From Salinisphaera shabanensis E1L3A (GTDB taxonomy: Bacteria; Pseudomonadota; Gammaproteobacteria; Nevskiales; Salinisphaeraceae), in the NCBI RefSeq assembly GCF_000215955.2, contig NZ_AFNV02000022.1:1-64000 (forward strand): a stretch of 64,000 bases of DNA, written 5' to 3'. The position numbers and the translations under genes are program-made. A model generated the notes under the pieces. It was given only the letters and a program-made list of their open reading frames with translations. It ran no database searches and had not been told where the DNA came from. Below are positions 35,448-44,299 of the stretch, in pieces. Within the stretch, counting starts at the first letter, position 1. Every line of letters starts with the position of its first letter.

Positions 35448-38024
35448 TTAGCCAACGTAGCGCTGTGCATGCCCCTCGAGCAGCTCAGCAAAGACCTCTG
35501 CTGCGCCGGGCCGACTGAAATAGAAACCCTGCATAGCATCACACGCCTCGGCACGCAAAAATGCTTCTTGCTCCGGCGTCTCCACGCCTTCGGCGATTAC
35601 GTTCAGACACAGGTTCTTGCCCATGGTAATGATCGCTCGGGCGATCGACTGATCGGTCGTGTTCGTGGCCAACTCGTTCACAAAGGAACGATCGATCTTG
35701 AGGGTATCGACCGGGAGATCGCGCAGCTGGGTCAGGGACGAATAACCTGTGCCGAAATCGTCGATGGCGATCATGACGCCGAGCTTCTTGATCTCGGCCA
35801 GCTGAGCAACCGCGTTGGCAATGTTTTGCATTACCGCCGTTTCGGTGATCTCGAGTTCAAGCAGATGCGGCGGCATGCCCGTGCGTTCGAGCACCGAGCG
35901 TACGTGCGACACCAGCGTATGATCGCTTAACTGTACGGCCGAGATATTAACCGCAATTCGAACCGCGGGCAGGCCGGCACGCTGCCATGCCATATTCTGT
36001 TCGCAGGCGGTTTCGAGCACCCAGCGGCCGATCGGCACGATCAAACCAAGCTCCTCGGCCAGCGGCAGAAACTGACCGGGCAACACGGTGCCCAGTTCTT
36101 CGCAGTGCCAGCGCAGCAGTGCTTCGACCCCGACGATCTGACCTTCGGCCAGACTGATCTTGGCCTGGTAAGCAAGTTCGAATTGTTGTTTTTCAAGCGC
36201 GCAACGCAGATTGTGTTCCAGACGCATGCGCACCAGCGAACGATCCTCGAGTTCGGTGGCATAGAACTGGAAGTTGTTCTTGCCCTCGTCCTTGGCGCAA
36301 TACATGGCCATATCGGCCTGTTTGAGAAGGCTCGAAGCGTCGCGCGCATCCTCCGGATAAACCGCAATACCTATACTCGCAGTCACCCGATATTCTTGTC
36401 CGTTCAGCGATACCGCTTGCAGGACCGTATCCAGAATCGTACCGGCGACCGCCTCGATATCGCCCGGGTCTTCACCCTGTTTGATAAGCACAACGAATTC
36501 GTCGCCGCCCAGGCGAGCGACCGTATTGCTTTTCGATACGCAGGCGCGCAGGCGTTTAGCTATCGTTTTCAGCAATTGATCGCCCGCCTCGTGGCCCAGC
36601 GAATCGTTGATGAACTTGAAACGGTCGAGATCAATGAACATGACCGCGAACGGATGACCGGCCTCGATTGCCATCGTTAGCGATTGATTGAACAGCGTGC
36701 GGTTGGGCAGCCCGGTCAGGGCATCGTGTGTGGCCAGAAACTCGATATGTTTTTCGCTCTCGCGCCGCCAGGCTTCGCGCTCGAGATTCTCCAGCGCAAA
36801 AACCACGTTCGCGACCATGCGCTCGATCAGGCGTACACCGTCACGGCCGAACGCGTTCGTCTGATCTGCAATCAGCAGCATGACACCGATCGTCGTACCG
36901 TCCTTGATGATCGGGACCGCAGCCGCGGATTTCAGCCCGATCCGTTTGCCGATACGCCGCCAGGGCATAAGTCGGGGATCGCTGAGATAATCGTCGGCAA
37001 CCTGGGTACGGCCCTGCCGAAAGCAGCGGCCAACAAGTCCGTCGCTCAACGGACTGGGCTTGTTCAACGGCACGACCAGTTCACCCACATCGGCCGCGAT
37101 CGGCCCGGCGACACCCACGACATGCAACGTTTCGCATTGTTCGTCGAGTCGCAGCGTGGCGGCCACGAGCACATCGTCGTTGGCGACCGCCGCTTCACAA
37201 AGCTGCTGATACAGCGCTTCCGGCGTGCTAGCGCGCAGCAGCGCCTCGTTGGTGGCGCTCAGCGTTGCATACATGCGGCTTAATCGATCGCGCGACTGCT
37301 CAGCGAGTTTACGATCGGTAATATCGTGCACGATGCTGACGATCACCCACCGCCCTTCCACAAACAACGCGCAGCGGCGTCGTTCCACCATCATGGAACC
37401 ACCGCGGCCGAGCCGGCTGCGATCCTCGACCGTCAACCGCCCGACTGCAATGACGCGGTCGTACTGTGCCTCCAGCACGCCGCGGTCGATACCCAGCACC
37501 TGATCGGGGGTGGAAGACATAAAGGCTTCGCGAGGGTTTCCGGTCAGCTCGCAGGCGATGTCGTTTACGTAAAGAAAACGCATGGATTCGCGATCGACGA
37601 CAAAGATCATGTCGTGGGAGGCATCGATCGCGGTTCGCAACTGCTTGAGTTCGCGATAACGCATACGATGGCGGGTCACGTCACGCGCCAGCCCGCGCCA
37701 ACCATCGGGTTCGCCGTTTGCGTCGCGGATCGACTCCGCCGCGACACTGAGGTAGCGAATCGAACCATCGTCCCGAACCCAACGCACCACATAGTCGGAA
37801 ACCGACTGTTCGGGAAGCGGCCAACCGGCGCGCTCAATGGCGCCTAAACCAACTTCAGCCGGCACGCGACCAAGCCACTTACGGGTGTCGATATCGCCGC
37901 GCTCGACGGCGCCACCTTCCACATGTACAAAACGACCGGATTGATCGCAGCGCCAGTAAAAATCCGAGACAAGCGCCATAAGGCTTCCGAGATCAGCCGG
38001 CTGCTGGCTATCTTTGACCCTCAT
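35448..38024 (-). CDS. PAS-GAF-GGDEF-EAL cyclic-di-GMP signalling protein
   Basis: This encodes 858 residues without membrane spans: two PAS-like domains (about 10-115 and 125-245), a GAF domain (about 265-415), then GGDEF (about 435-600) with intact ARLGGDEF and an EAL domain (about 610-850) with VEALLRWH, ELEITETAV, IDDFGTGYSSL and EGVET. All key catalytic residues of both domains are present, so it may make and break cyclic-di-GMP according to its sensors. There is no RxxD inhibition site (SKSN instead). It is convergent with the preceding cyclase gene, with 71 nt between them. Confidence 0.9.
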   Translation of the reverse strand: MRVKDSQQPADLGSLMALVSDFYWRCDQSGRFVHVEGGAVERGDIDTRKWLGRVPAEVGLGAIERAGWPLPEQSVSDYVVRWVRDDGSIRYLSVAAESIRDANGEPDGWRGLARDVTRHRMRYRELKQLRTAIDASHDMIFVVDRESMRFLYVNDIACELTGNPREAFMSSTPDQVLGIDRGVLEAQYDRVIAVGRLTVEDRSRLGRGGSMMVERRRCALFVEGRWVIVSIVHDITDRKLAEQSRDRLSRMYATLSATNEALLRASTPEALYQQLCEAAVANDDVLVAATLRLDEQCETLHVVGVAGPIAADVGELVVPLNKPSPLSDGLVGRCFRQGRTQVADDYLSDPRLMPWRRIGKRIGLKSAAAVPIIKDGTTIGVMLLIADQTNAFGRDGVRLIERMVANVVFALENLEREAWRRESEKHIEFLATHDALTGLPNRTLFNQSLTMAIEAGHPFAVMFIDLDRFKFINDSLGHEAGDQLLKTIAKRLRACVSKSNTVARLGGDEFVVLIKQGEDPGDIEAVAGTILDTVLQAVSLNGQEYRVTASIGIAVYPEDARDASSLLKQADMAMYCAKDEGKNNFQFYATELEDRSLVRMRLEHNLRCALEKQQFELAYQAKISLAEGQIVGVEALLRWHCEELGTVLPGQFLPLAEELGLIVPIGRWVLETACEQNMAWQRAGLPAVRIAVNISAVQLSDHTLVSHVRSVLERTGMPPHLLELEITETAVMQNIANAVAQLAEIKKLGVMIAIDDFGTGYSSLTQLRDLPVDTLKIDRSFVNELATNTTDQSIARAIITMGKNLCLNVIAEGVETPEQEAFLRAEACDAMQGFYFSRPGAAEVFAELLEGHAQRYVG

Positions 38025-38148
38025 CGCTGCCTCTTTCCACCGCCGCAGCGGGCTACCAATCGCTACTGCGCGCCTCGGACGCTAGCGTCCGATCTTATTG
38101 TCGAAACGGTATCGGCCCCTGCCGGCGAAACTTGAACATCGAGTACTG

Positions 38149-38835
38149 TTATCTTTTATACGCAACGACGCGATCGTGCAGCGCGCGCAGGCGCTTGTCG
38201 TCTATTCCTTCGGCATCCAGGCGGTCGACCGTGCTCTCGAGATAAGCCGCACTCGTACCTAACAGGCCGCGGCCCGTAGCCAGCAGCCGTACGACTTCGC
38301 CATCCTCGAGCCGACAATGACAACGGTGGCTGGAATTGACGACGAACGTAATGGCGGCGACCGGTCCCGCCGCGGTATGCACATCGACCCAACGCGGACG
38401 ATAAACACCGGTGAGCATCTCGCGGCGCCAGACCATCAGCAGCTCGTGCTCGAGATCGTGCGCGGTCACCTGCAGTGCCATACCGCGACAGCACCCACCG
38501 GGCACCAGGCCAAGCATCAACCCGGGTGCATCGGGCGAGCCGCGACCGTAATCGAGTTTGAGTCGAAAATCGCGATGAAAGCCGTAAAGTAGCGCGCTGC
38601 GCGTTTCGGCCAGCGCTACACAGGGATTCCATAGCAGCGAGCCGTAGCCGAACAGCCATATGCGGTCGTCGCCGGCGGCGGCACGCTGGGCCAGCGTGTC
38701 GGTTATCGATCGACGCATATCGGCATCCGAGTTGAGCGCGACGTTTGGATGGCGATGCGCGAAAGCATCGCGTATGCCGTCGCGCTCGAGCACATCGCGC
38801 GTAATGCCGCCGGATAGATCGCCCGGCTCACGCAT
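38149..38835 (-). CDS. chaC: Gamma-glutamylcyclotransferase of the ChaC family
   Basis: This encodes about 228 residues from ATG 38835. The substrate loop IWLFGYGSLLWNP holds the YGSL motif, and WRREMLTGVYRPRW carries the catalytic glutamate. The product splits glutathione to 5-oxoproline and Cys-Gly in the cytoplasm. The N-terminal 60 residues are longer than in minimal ChaC proteins but helical and unremarkable. It is monocistronic as far as can be seen. Confidence 0.9.
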   Translation of the reverse strand: MREPGDLSGGITRDVLERDGIRDAFAHRHPNVALNSDADMRRSITDTLAQRAAAGDDRIWLFGYGSLLWNPCVALAETRSALLYGFHRDFRLKLDYGRGSPDAPGLMLGLVPGGCCRGMALQVTAHDLEHELLMVWRREMLTGVYRPRWVDVHTAAGPVAAITFVVNSSHRCHCRLEDGEVVRLLATGRGLLGTSAAYLESTVDRLDAEGIDDKRLRALHDRVVAYKR

Positions 38836-39195
38836 GGCGACCCCCGACAACCCGACACCCGCTCGTGCGAACTTCTTTTTTCCCGGTCGACCGAAACCGA
38901 AGCCTCATTTCCTGTCGGGTATTCGCCATGAGTGGGCGTGGCTGGGACCGTCGGCCGCGCCGACCAGTATGACGCGCCCAGCTACAACGCGGGATGAGCG
39001 TTCCACGGCGAGCAGCTGAAGGCTGCATCTCCACTGCCCGACCAATACGGTCGCCGCGCTCATCCGCAGAGGAGGAAGCGGCATGCATAAAGTGTGTTCT
39101 CCCAAAGGGCATATACATGCTTCGGATTCAATCCCTGTCCAGGAGCTCGCCCGAGCCCGCGCCGACCCATCCATCCTAGCGCAACCTCGAACGCG
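38836..39195. other. Intergenic stretch of about 360 bp
   Basis: No reading frame here has convincing coding character. It must hold the divergent promoters of chaC and the acetyltransferase gene. I see no strong hairpin. Confidence 0.4.
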
Positions 39196-39621
39196 ATGGA
39201 CCTCTGCTACTACACCGGCCACGAGCGGGTTCCGTCGGTGGCCACCTACCGTTACCCGAGCGAAGCCGTGGGAATGACGCAACGCCGTGCCGGCACGGCG
39301 GCGGCCGGGCTGACGGCGAGCCTGTTTGCGGTCGAAGTTCCGAGCGATGACCACCCCATAGGTATGGGTCGGGTTATCCGTGACGGGGAGCGGGTGTTTT
39401 TCCAAGTCAGCGATATCGTCGAGGTACCGGCACATAGCCAACGCGGCGTCGGCCGAGCGATCATGACCCGGATCACCACCTATCTACGTACCCATGCGCC
39501 GGATAACGCGTCTATCAACCTCATTACCGATGGCGGTTCACACTATCTGCATCGCAAGTTCAGCTTCGTGGCGACCGCGCCCGGCGCTATCGGTATGAAG
39601 TCACCGCTCGAATCACGCTGA
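39196..39621 (+). CDS. GNAT-family acetyltransferase
   Basis: This encodes about 141 residues from ATG 39196 (MDLCYYTGHERVPSVATY). The order LFAVEV / PIGMGRVIRDGERVFFQVSD and the acetyl-CoA loop VPAHSQRGVGRAIMTRI is a clear GNAT fold. Family members with this pattern are small cytosolic N-acetyltransferases of unknown substrate. The true start is uncertain because the upstream sequence stays open in this frame with no good ribosome binding site. Confidence 0.75.
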   Translation: MDLCYYTGHERVPSVATYRYPSEAVGMTQRRAGTAAAGLTASLFAVEVPSDDHPIGMGRVIRDGERVFFQVSDIVEVPAHSQRGVGRAIMTRITTYLRTHAPDNASINLITDGGSHYLHRKFSFVATAPGAIGMKSPLESR

Positions 39622-39683
39622 CGGCGAGACCCACAGCGAATGAGGTATCGCGTTTCCGGTGCATTCGGTTTTAGCCTAGACAC

Positions 39684-40034
39684 ATGCGAGATACCGACGA
39701 CTTATTCGCCCACCTGGCCCGTTCGCGCTTTCGCAGCCGTTTCAGGCTCGGCGCGCGCGAGGCGGACTACCTGCAAAAACGCGGGCTCGATACCGTACTC
39801 GAACATGCCGATGCGTTCGTAGCCGATCGGCTGGCGCCGGCGCAACCGAAAAACGACGGGCGCCAGACGCCCATGCGCAATCACCCAGTCTTCATCGCTC
39901 AGCACGCAACCGCGACCTGTTGTCGCAGCTGCCTCGAAAAATGGCACCGCATCCCGCAACAGGTCGCGCTGGATGCGACACAGCAGGCCTATGTGGTGGG
40001 CGTGATCAAGCGCTGGCTCCAGGGCCAGCGCTGA
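39684..40034 (+). CDS. DUF4186-family protein
   Basis: This encodes 116 residues. The conserved FRSRFRLG, AQPKNDGRQTPMRNHPVFIAQHATATCCRSCLEKWH stretch with a C-C-x2-C group suggests a metal or Fe-S site and matches the DUF4186 family, which has no known role. No signal or membrane segment is present. It lies 62 nt after the acetyltransferase gene on the same strand. Confidence 0.8.
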   Translation: MRDTDDLFAHLARSRFRSRFRLGAREADYLQKRGLDTVLEHADAFVADRLAPAQPKNDGRQTPMRNHPVFIAQHATATCCRSCLEKWHRIPQQVALDATQQAYVVGVIKRWLQGQR

Positions 40035-40059
40035 TCGATCGATAAAACGCCGCGCGAGG

Positions 40060-40290
40060 CTAAGCGCCGCGATTCGCGATCGACTGTAGCTCGTCGATAC
40101 GCTGGGAGGCCTGTGCCTTGCTCAGATTCGGGTCGAAGGTTTCATTCGCCTCTTCGCACAGGGTCTGCAGGTAGGATTTCTGTGCGCCAGTCATCGCTTC
40201 GTCGCCAGTGGTCCAGTTCTCGGGATCCTTGTCGATATTGCTGTGCTGGGGCTGTTCTTGCTCGGTTGCGGTCTTGTTCGAGTCGCTCAT
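40060..40290 (-). CDS. DUF3072-family small protein
   Basis: This encodes 76 residues from ATG 40290 (MSDSNKTATEQEQ). The DPENWTTGDEAMTGAQKSYLQTL segment and the SKAQASQRIDELQ helix are the DUF3072 signature. It is short, acidic and probably soluble. The function is unknown; family members often lie near stress genes. It converges on the DUF4186 gene with a 25-nt gap. Confidence 0.8.
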   Translation of the reverse strand: MSDSNKTATEQEQPQHSNIDKDPENWTTGDEAMTGAQKSYLQTLCEEANETFDPNLSKAQASQRIDELQSIANRGA

Positions 40291-40506
40291 GTGCATTTCC
40301 TTTGAGCAGTCAGTACGATCGCTTAACTGTACGCATTTACACTACCCAGTTGCAGCTGCATTCGCGCCGAGCGCACCGACTTCCCACACCGCAGCGAAGC
40401 AACAAAAAACCGATGCGCGAAATCGCGCGTTCACAGCGCCACCGCGGCAAGCATGCGAAAGTACAGTAGATATTAACGACGACCACTCATTGAACCGGAG
40501 GAACCA

Positions 40507-41034
40507 ATGCGGTTAGACGACGACCTACAGGCGCTGATCGAAAAAGTCGATCTCGAAAACGATGACAGCACGCGCGCGCGCTTCGACGATAGCGAACGCC
40601 GGCTCATGCGCGAGGCCATTCATGCCTCGCAGACACGTCGGGATTATGGTGAGCAGGCAAGTGCCAGCCATTTCCGTCGCGAGCTCGATTTCTTCGTTGT
40701 CTGCCTGGGTTTCGGACTCGTCGCCTTCGCGGTCCTGGTGATGATGCGCTGGTCGGCCGCGGAACCCCTGGGCGCGCCCGGGGTGTTCGGCCTGGCCTTT
40801 CTGGCAGGCGTAAGCGGGGCCGTTTTCCGCCATTTCTATCTGCGCCCGGATGCGAACAACCGCGGCCTGATTCTGGGCGCGGCAGCAATCGTAATGCTTG
40901 TGTGCCTGATCGCACTCGTAGCCGCACATGCCATCGGCGGGTTGCTGGGCATCGTACTCGGGGCGGTGTTCTTTCGTGCGCTCATGCGCCAGCGGCTCAA
41001 GCAGAACGGACTCACGACGACCGCGAGCGACTGA
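40507..41034 (+). CDS. Hypothetical membrane protein
   Basis: This encodes 175 residues: a charged N-terminal 60 residues, four hydrophobic spans in two pairs (FFVVCLGFGLVAFAVLVMM, GVFGLAFLAGVSGAVF, then two in LGAAAIVMLVCLIALVAAHA and GLLGIVLGAVFF), and a basic tail. A GGAGGAACC ribosome binding site precedes the ATG. I do not recognise a family. It ends before a strong bidirectional terminator. Confidence 0.7.
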   Translation: MRLDDDLQALIEKVDLENDDSTRARFDDSERRLMREAIHASQTRRDYGEQASASHFRRELDFFVVCLGFGLVAFAVLVMMRWSAAEPLGAPGVFGLAFLAGVSGAVFRHFYLRPDANNRGLILGAAAIVMLVCLIALVAAHAIGGLLGIVLGAVFFRALMRQRLKQNGLTTTASD

Positions 41035-41084
41035 TACTGAATTGCCGTTCGCTTATAGTCGCGAACGCAATAGTCAACGCGCAC

Positions 41085-41115
41085 AAAAAAGCGGGGCCGA
41101 GGCCCCGCTTTTTAT
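41085..41115. terminator. Bidirectional Rho-independent terminator
   Basis: A-run, GCGGGGCC-GA-GGCCCCGC stem and T-run, lying between the convergent membrane-protein gene and isocitrate lyase. The U-tract is good in both directions. Confidence 0.88.
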
Positions 41116-41162
41116 TTGGACAGTCGCGGGCGAACCCGCAACGCCACGATGGAGTCGGCGAT

Positions 41163-42761
41163 TTAGCCGAACTGGTTCATCGTGTTGTCCTTGCCACCGG
41201 CCTTCAGCGCGCTTTCACGCGAGAAGAATTCCTTGTGGTCATCGCCGATGTTGGAACCGGCCATGTCCTGATGCTTCACGGTGGCGATACCTTCGCGGAT
41301 TTCCTTGCGCTGCACGCCTTCCACGTAGGCCAGCATGCCCAGATCGCCGAAGTAGCCCTTGGCGAGCTGATCGGTCGACAGTGCGGCCGTGTGGTAGGTC
41401 GGCAGCGTGATCAGGTGATGGAAGATGCCAGCCTTGGCCGAGCCTTCTTTCTGGAAATCGCGCGTCCACTCGTCGGCAACCTTGCCCAGCTCGGTGTCGT
41501 CGTACTGGACGTCCATGAGGTTGTCGCGGTCGTAAGCCGACAGGTCCTTGCCTTCCTCGGCCCAGGCGTCGTACACCTGCTGACGGAAGTTCAGCGTCCA
41601 GTTGAACGACGGGCTGTTGTTGTAGACCAGCTTGGCGTCCGGCACTTCCTTGCGGATGCGATCGACCATGCCGCCGATCTGCTTGACGTGCGGCTTCTCG
41701 GTCTCGATCCACAGCAGGTCGGCACCGTTCTTCAGGCTGGTGATGCAATCCAGCACCACACGGTCTTCGCCGGTGCCCTTCTTGAACTCGAACAGGCCCG
41801 AGGCCAGGCGCTTCAGGCGCACGAGCTTGCCGTCTTGCTTGATCACGACATCGGAGGCGTTGATCTCGGACGGATCCTTGATCTCTTCGCCATCGATATA
41901 GCTGTTGTACTGGTCACCCAGATCACCCGGCTCGTTGGAGACGGCGATCTGCTGGGTCAGGCCCGCGCCCAGGCTATCGGTACGGGCGACGATGATGCCG
42001 TCTTCCACACCCATTTCCAGGAACGCATAGCGCACGGCGTTAATCTTGGCCAGGAACTGCGAATGCGGCACGGTGACCTTGCCGTCCTGATGACCACACT
42101 GCTTGACATCGGAGACCTGGTTTTCGATCTGGATGGCGCAGGCGCCGGCCTCGATCATCTTCTTGGCCAGTAGATAGGTGGCTTCTTCGTTACCGAAACC
42201 GGCATCGATATCGGCGATGATCGGAATGACGTGGGTTTCGAAGTTGTCGATCTTTTCCTGCGCCTTCTTCACCGCGGCGTCGTCACCCGCCTGTTTGGCT
42301 TCTTCCATCTCACGGAAGTAATGGTTGAGCTCCCAGGCGTCCGCCTGCTTGAGGAAGGTGTAGAGCTCTTCGATCAGCATCGGCACGGTGGTTTTTTCGT
42401 GCATGGACTGATCCGGCAGCGGGCCGAATTCGCTACGCAGAGCCGCGACCATCCAGCCCGACAGGTACAGATAGTTACGCTTGAGGCTACCGAAATGCTT
42501 CTTGATCGAGATCGCTTTCTGCTGCCCGATGAAGCCGTGCCAGCAACCCAGCGACTGGGTGTACTTGGAGCTGTCCTTGTCGTAGGCCGCCATGTCTTCA
42601 CGCATGATCTTGGCGGTGTACTTGGCGATGTCCAAACCCGTGTGGAAACGGTTCTGGGCGCGCATGCGCGCGGCGTGCTCGGGGTTGATAGCCGACCAGG
42701 CACTGCCCTGGGCGTCGCGCAGCGCGGCGATTGCCTCAACGTCCTTCGAATACTGTGACAT
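41163..42761 (-). CDS. aceA: Isocitrate lyase (long form)
   Basis: This encodes 532 residues from ATG 42761, chosen because GAGGA lies 6 nt upstream; ATG 42767 abuts it. The catalytic loop appears as SDVKQCGHQDGKVTVPHSQF (K-x-C-G-H signature), with DIDAGFGNEEATYLLAKKM upstream. The length matches the long Pseudomonas-type enzyme, not the 434-residue E. coli form. It cleaves isocitrate to glyoxylate and succinate in the glyoxylate shunt, for growth on acetate, fatty acids or C2 units. No malate synthase is in this window. Confidence 0.95.
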   Translation of the reverse strand: MSQYSKDVEAIAALRDAQGSAWSAINPEHAARMRAQNRFHTGLDIAKYTAKIMREDMAAYDKDSSKYTQSLGCWHGFIGQQKAISIKKHFGSLKRNYLYLSGWMVAALRSEFGPLPDQSMHEKTTVPMLIEELYTFLKQADAWELNHYFREMEEAKQAGDDAAVKKAQEKIDNFETHVIPIIADIDAGFGNEEATYLLAKKMIEAGACAIQIENQVSDVKQCGHQDGKVTVPHSQFLAKINAVRYAFLEMGVEDGIIVARTDSLGAGLTQQIAVSNEPGDLGDQYNSYIDGEEIKDPSEINASDVVIKQDGKLVRLKRLASGLFEFKKGTGEDRVVLDCITSLKNGADLLWIETEKPHVKQIGGMVDRIRKEVPDAKLVYNNSPSFNWTLNFRQQVYDAWAEEGKDLSAYDRDNLMDVQYDDTELGKVADEWTRDFQKEGSAKAGIFHHLITLPTYHTAALSTDQLAKGYFGDLGMLAYVEGVQRKEIREGIATVKHQDMAGSNIGDDHKEFFSRESALKAGGKDNTMNQFG

Positions 42762-42951
42762 GTTCATTCCTCAAACTATTAGCAAGTAGACACGAACGCA
42801 GCCGACCCTCACGACCCAAAGATCGAAGCGATCAACCGCTGACGTGGCGCATTCTAAGGTCGATCGCCGAATCCGAACAGTAAATACGCTCAATACTCGT
42901 CATTCATGCGATGAATACTTGACGACATCGGTGATGCCTTGCGGGCGTGCG

Positions 42952-44031
42952 TTAATCGATATCGGGGGTTACAGCGGACTCGGCATCGATCAGTACGCGT
43001 TTGCGCTCAATCCCCCAGCGATAACCCGATAGGCTGGCATCGCTGCGCACCACCCGGTGACAGGGAATCGCGAGTGCCAGCTTATTGGCCGCGCAGGCAC
43101 CGGCCACCGCCCGCACAGCGCGCGGCAAACCGATGTCTGCTGCGATTTGTGCGTAGCTTGCCGTGGTGCCCACCGGAATCCGGCGCAACGCCTGCCAGAC
43201 CCGCTGCTGGAAAACAGTGCCGCGAATATCCAGCGGCAAATCACCGAGTCCCTGCCGCGGGTCGGTCACGAAACCCACCACGCGAGCGACATGCGCTGCA
43301 AACTGCGTATCGTCGCCGACGAGCTGCGCCCGATCGAAGCGCCGCTCGAGTTCTGCCAGTAGCTCTTCCGGCGTATCGCCGAGGCTGATTGCACAAATGC
43401 CGCGCTCACTACCGGCGACCAGCACACAACCGAGCGTACACTCGCCAAGCGCGAAGCGTATGACCGAGCCCGGCGCCCCGTCGCGATAGGCTGACGGCGT
43501 CATGCCCAGCGCCGCATCGGCCTGCGCATGCAGGTGTTCGCCTGAACCGTAGCCGGCGGCGAGCGCCGACTCGGTCACCCCTTCGCCGGCCGACAGGTGG
43601 ACACGCAAACGCGCCTGACGCTGCACGTTCGCGTACTGCATAGGCGTCAGGCCGGTTTCGCGCTTGAACAGCCGTTGAAAATAGAACGAATTCAAACCGA
43701 CTTCGGCCGCGATTTCACGCAGCTGCGGCATCTCTTGGCGGGCTGCGATCCATCGACAGGCACGTACGACACGCGCATCCGTGCGTCGCATATCGAGCGG
43801 TCGGTCGGGACGACAACGCTTGCACGCACGAAACCCGGCCGCTTCGGCCGCAGCGCGTTCGGTGAAGAAGACCACATTCTTCTGGCGCGGCGTACGTGAG
43901 CGACAGCTCGGCCGGCAATAGATACCGGTTGTACGCACGCCATAGAAAAAGTCGCCATCTGCTGACACATCGTTCGTTACGACCGCTTGCCAACGACGGT
44001 CTTCGCCTACACCACAGTGGTCATGCTCCAT
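42952..44031 (-). CDS. ada: Ada: methylated-DNA repair protein and transcription activator
   Basis: This encodes 359 residues from ATG 44031, preceded by AGGAG. The N-terminal zinc/methyl-phosphotriester domain has C39, C43, C70 and C73 (IYCRPSCRSRTP and ACKRC). An AraC-type helix-turn-helix follows (about 85-185: REIAAEVGLNSFYFQRLFKR). The C-terminal O6-methylguanine transferase has the acceptor site AIPCHRVVRSD. All required cysteines are present. It repairs alkylated DNA and, once methylated on C39, activates alkylation-response genes. AlkB or AlkA are not adjacent. Confidence 0.95.
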   Translation of the reverse strand: MEHDHCGVGEDRRWQAVVTNDVSADGDFFYGVRTTGIYCRPSCRSRTPRQKNVVFFTERAAAEAAGFRACKRCRPDRPLDMRRTDARVVRACRWIAARQEMPQLREIAAEVGLNSFYFQRLFKRETGLTPMQYANVQRQARLRVHLSAGEGVTESALAAGYGSGEHLHAQADAALGMTPSAYRDGAPGSVIRFALGECTLGCVLVAGSERGICAISLGDTPEELLAELERRFDRAQLVGDDTQFAAHVARVVGFVTDPRQGLGDLPLDIRGTVFQQRVWQALRRIPVGTTASYAQIAADIGLPRAVRAVAGACAANKLALAIPCHRVVRSDASLSGYRWGIERKRVLIDAESAVTPDID

Positions 44032-44299
44032 CGCGCGCTCCTGGCTTGAATGGAAGTCGCTCAACACGCTGTCGAATAGCGTAAACAAGCAAGCGCGAGC
44101 GCGCCTGCAGATTCTTGCGCTGCTATTCGTCGACGCTGCCACACAGGAATCTTGCCCAATATGCGTCAGCGTCCTTAAGTCGCCAGCGCATAAGCCGATC
44201 ACTACCCATTAGAGCTGCGTATAAAACGCCATTTCAAAGCGGTATTGCGCTGCTGCTTTACCCGCGGGAATGCCCACGTCCCGCAAACGTGAAGATCAC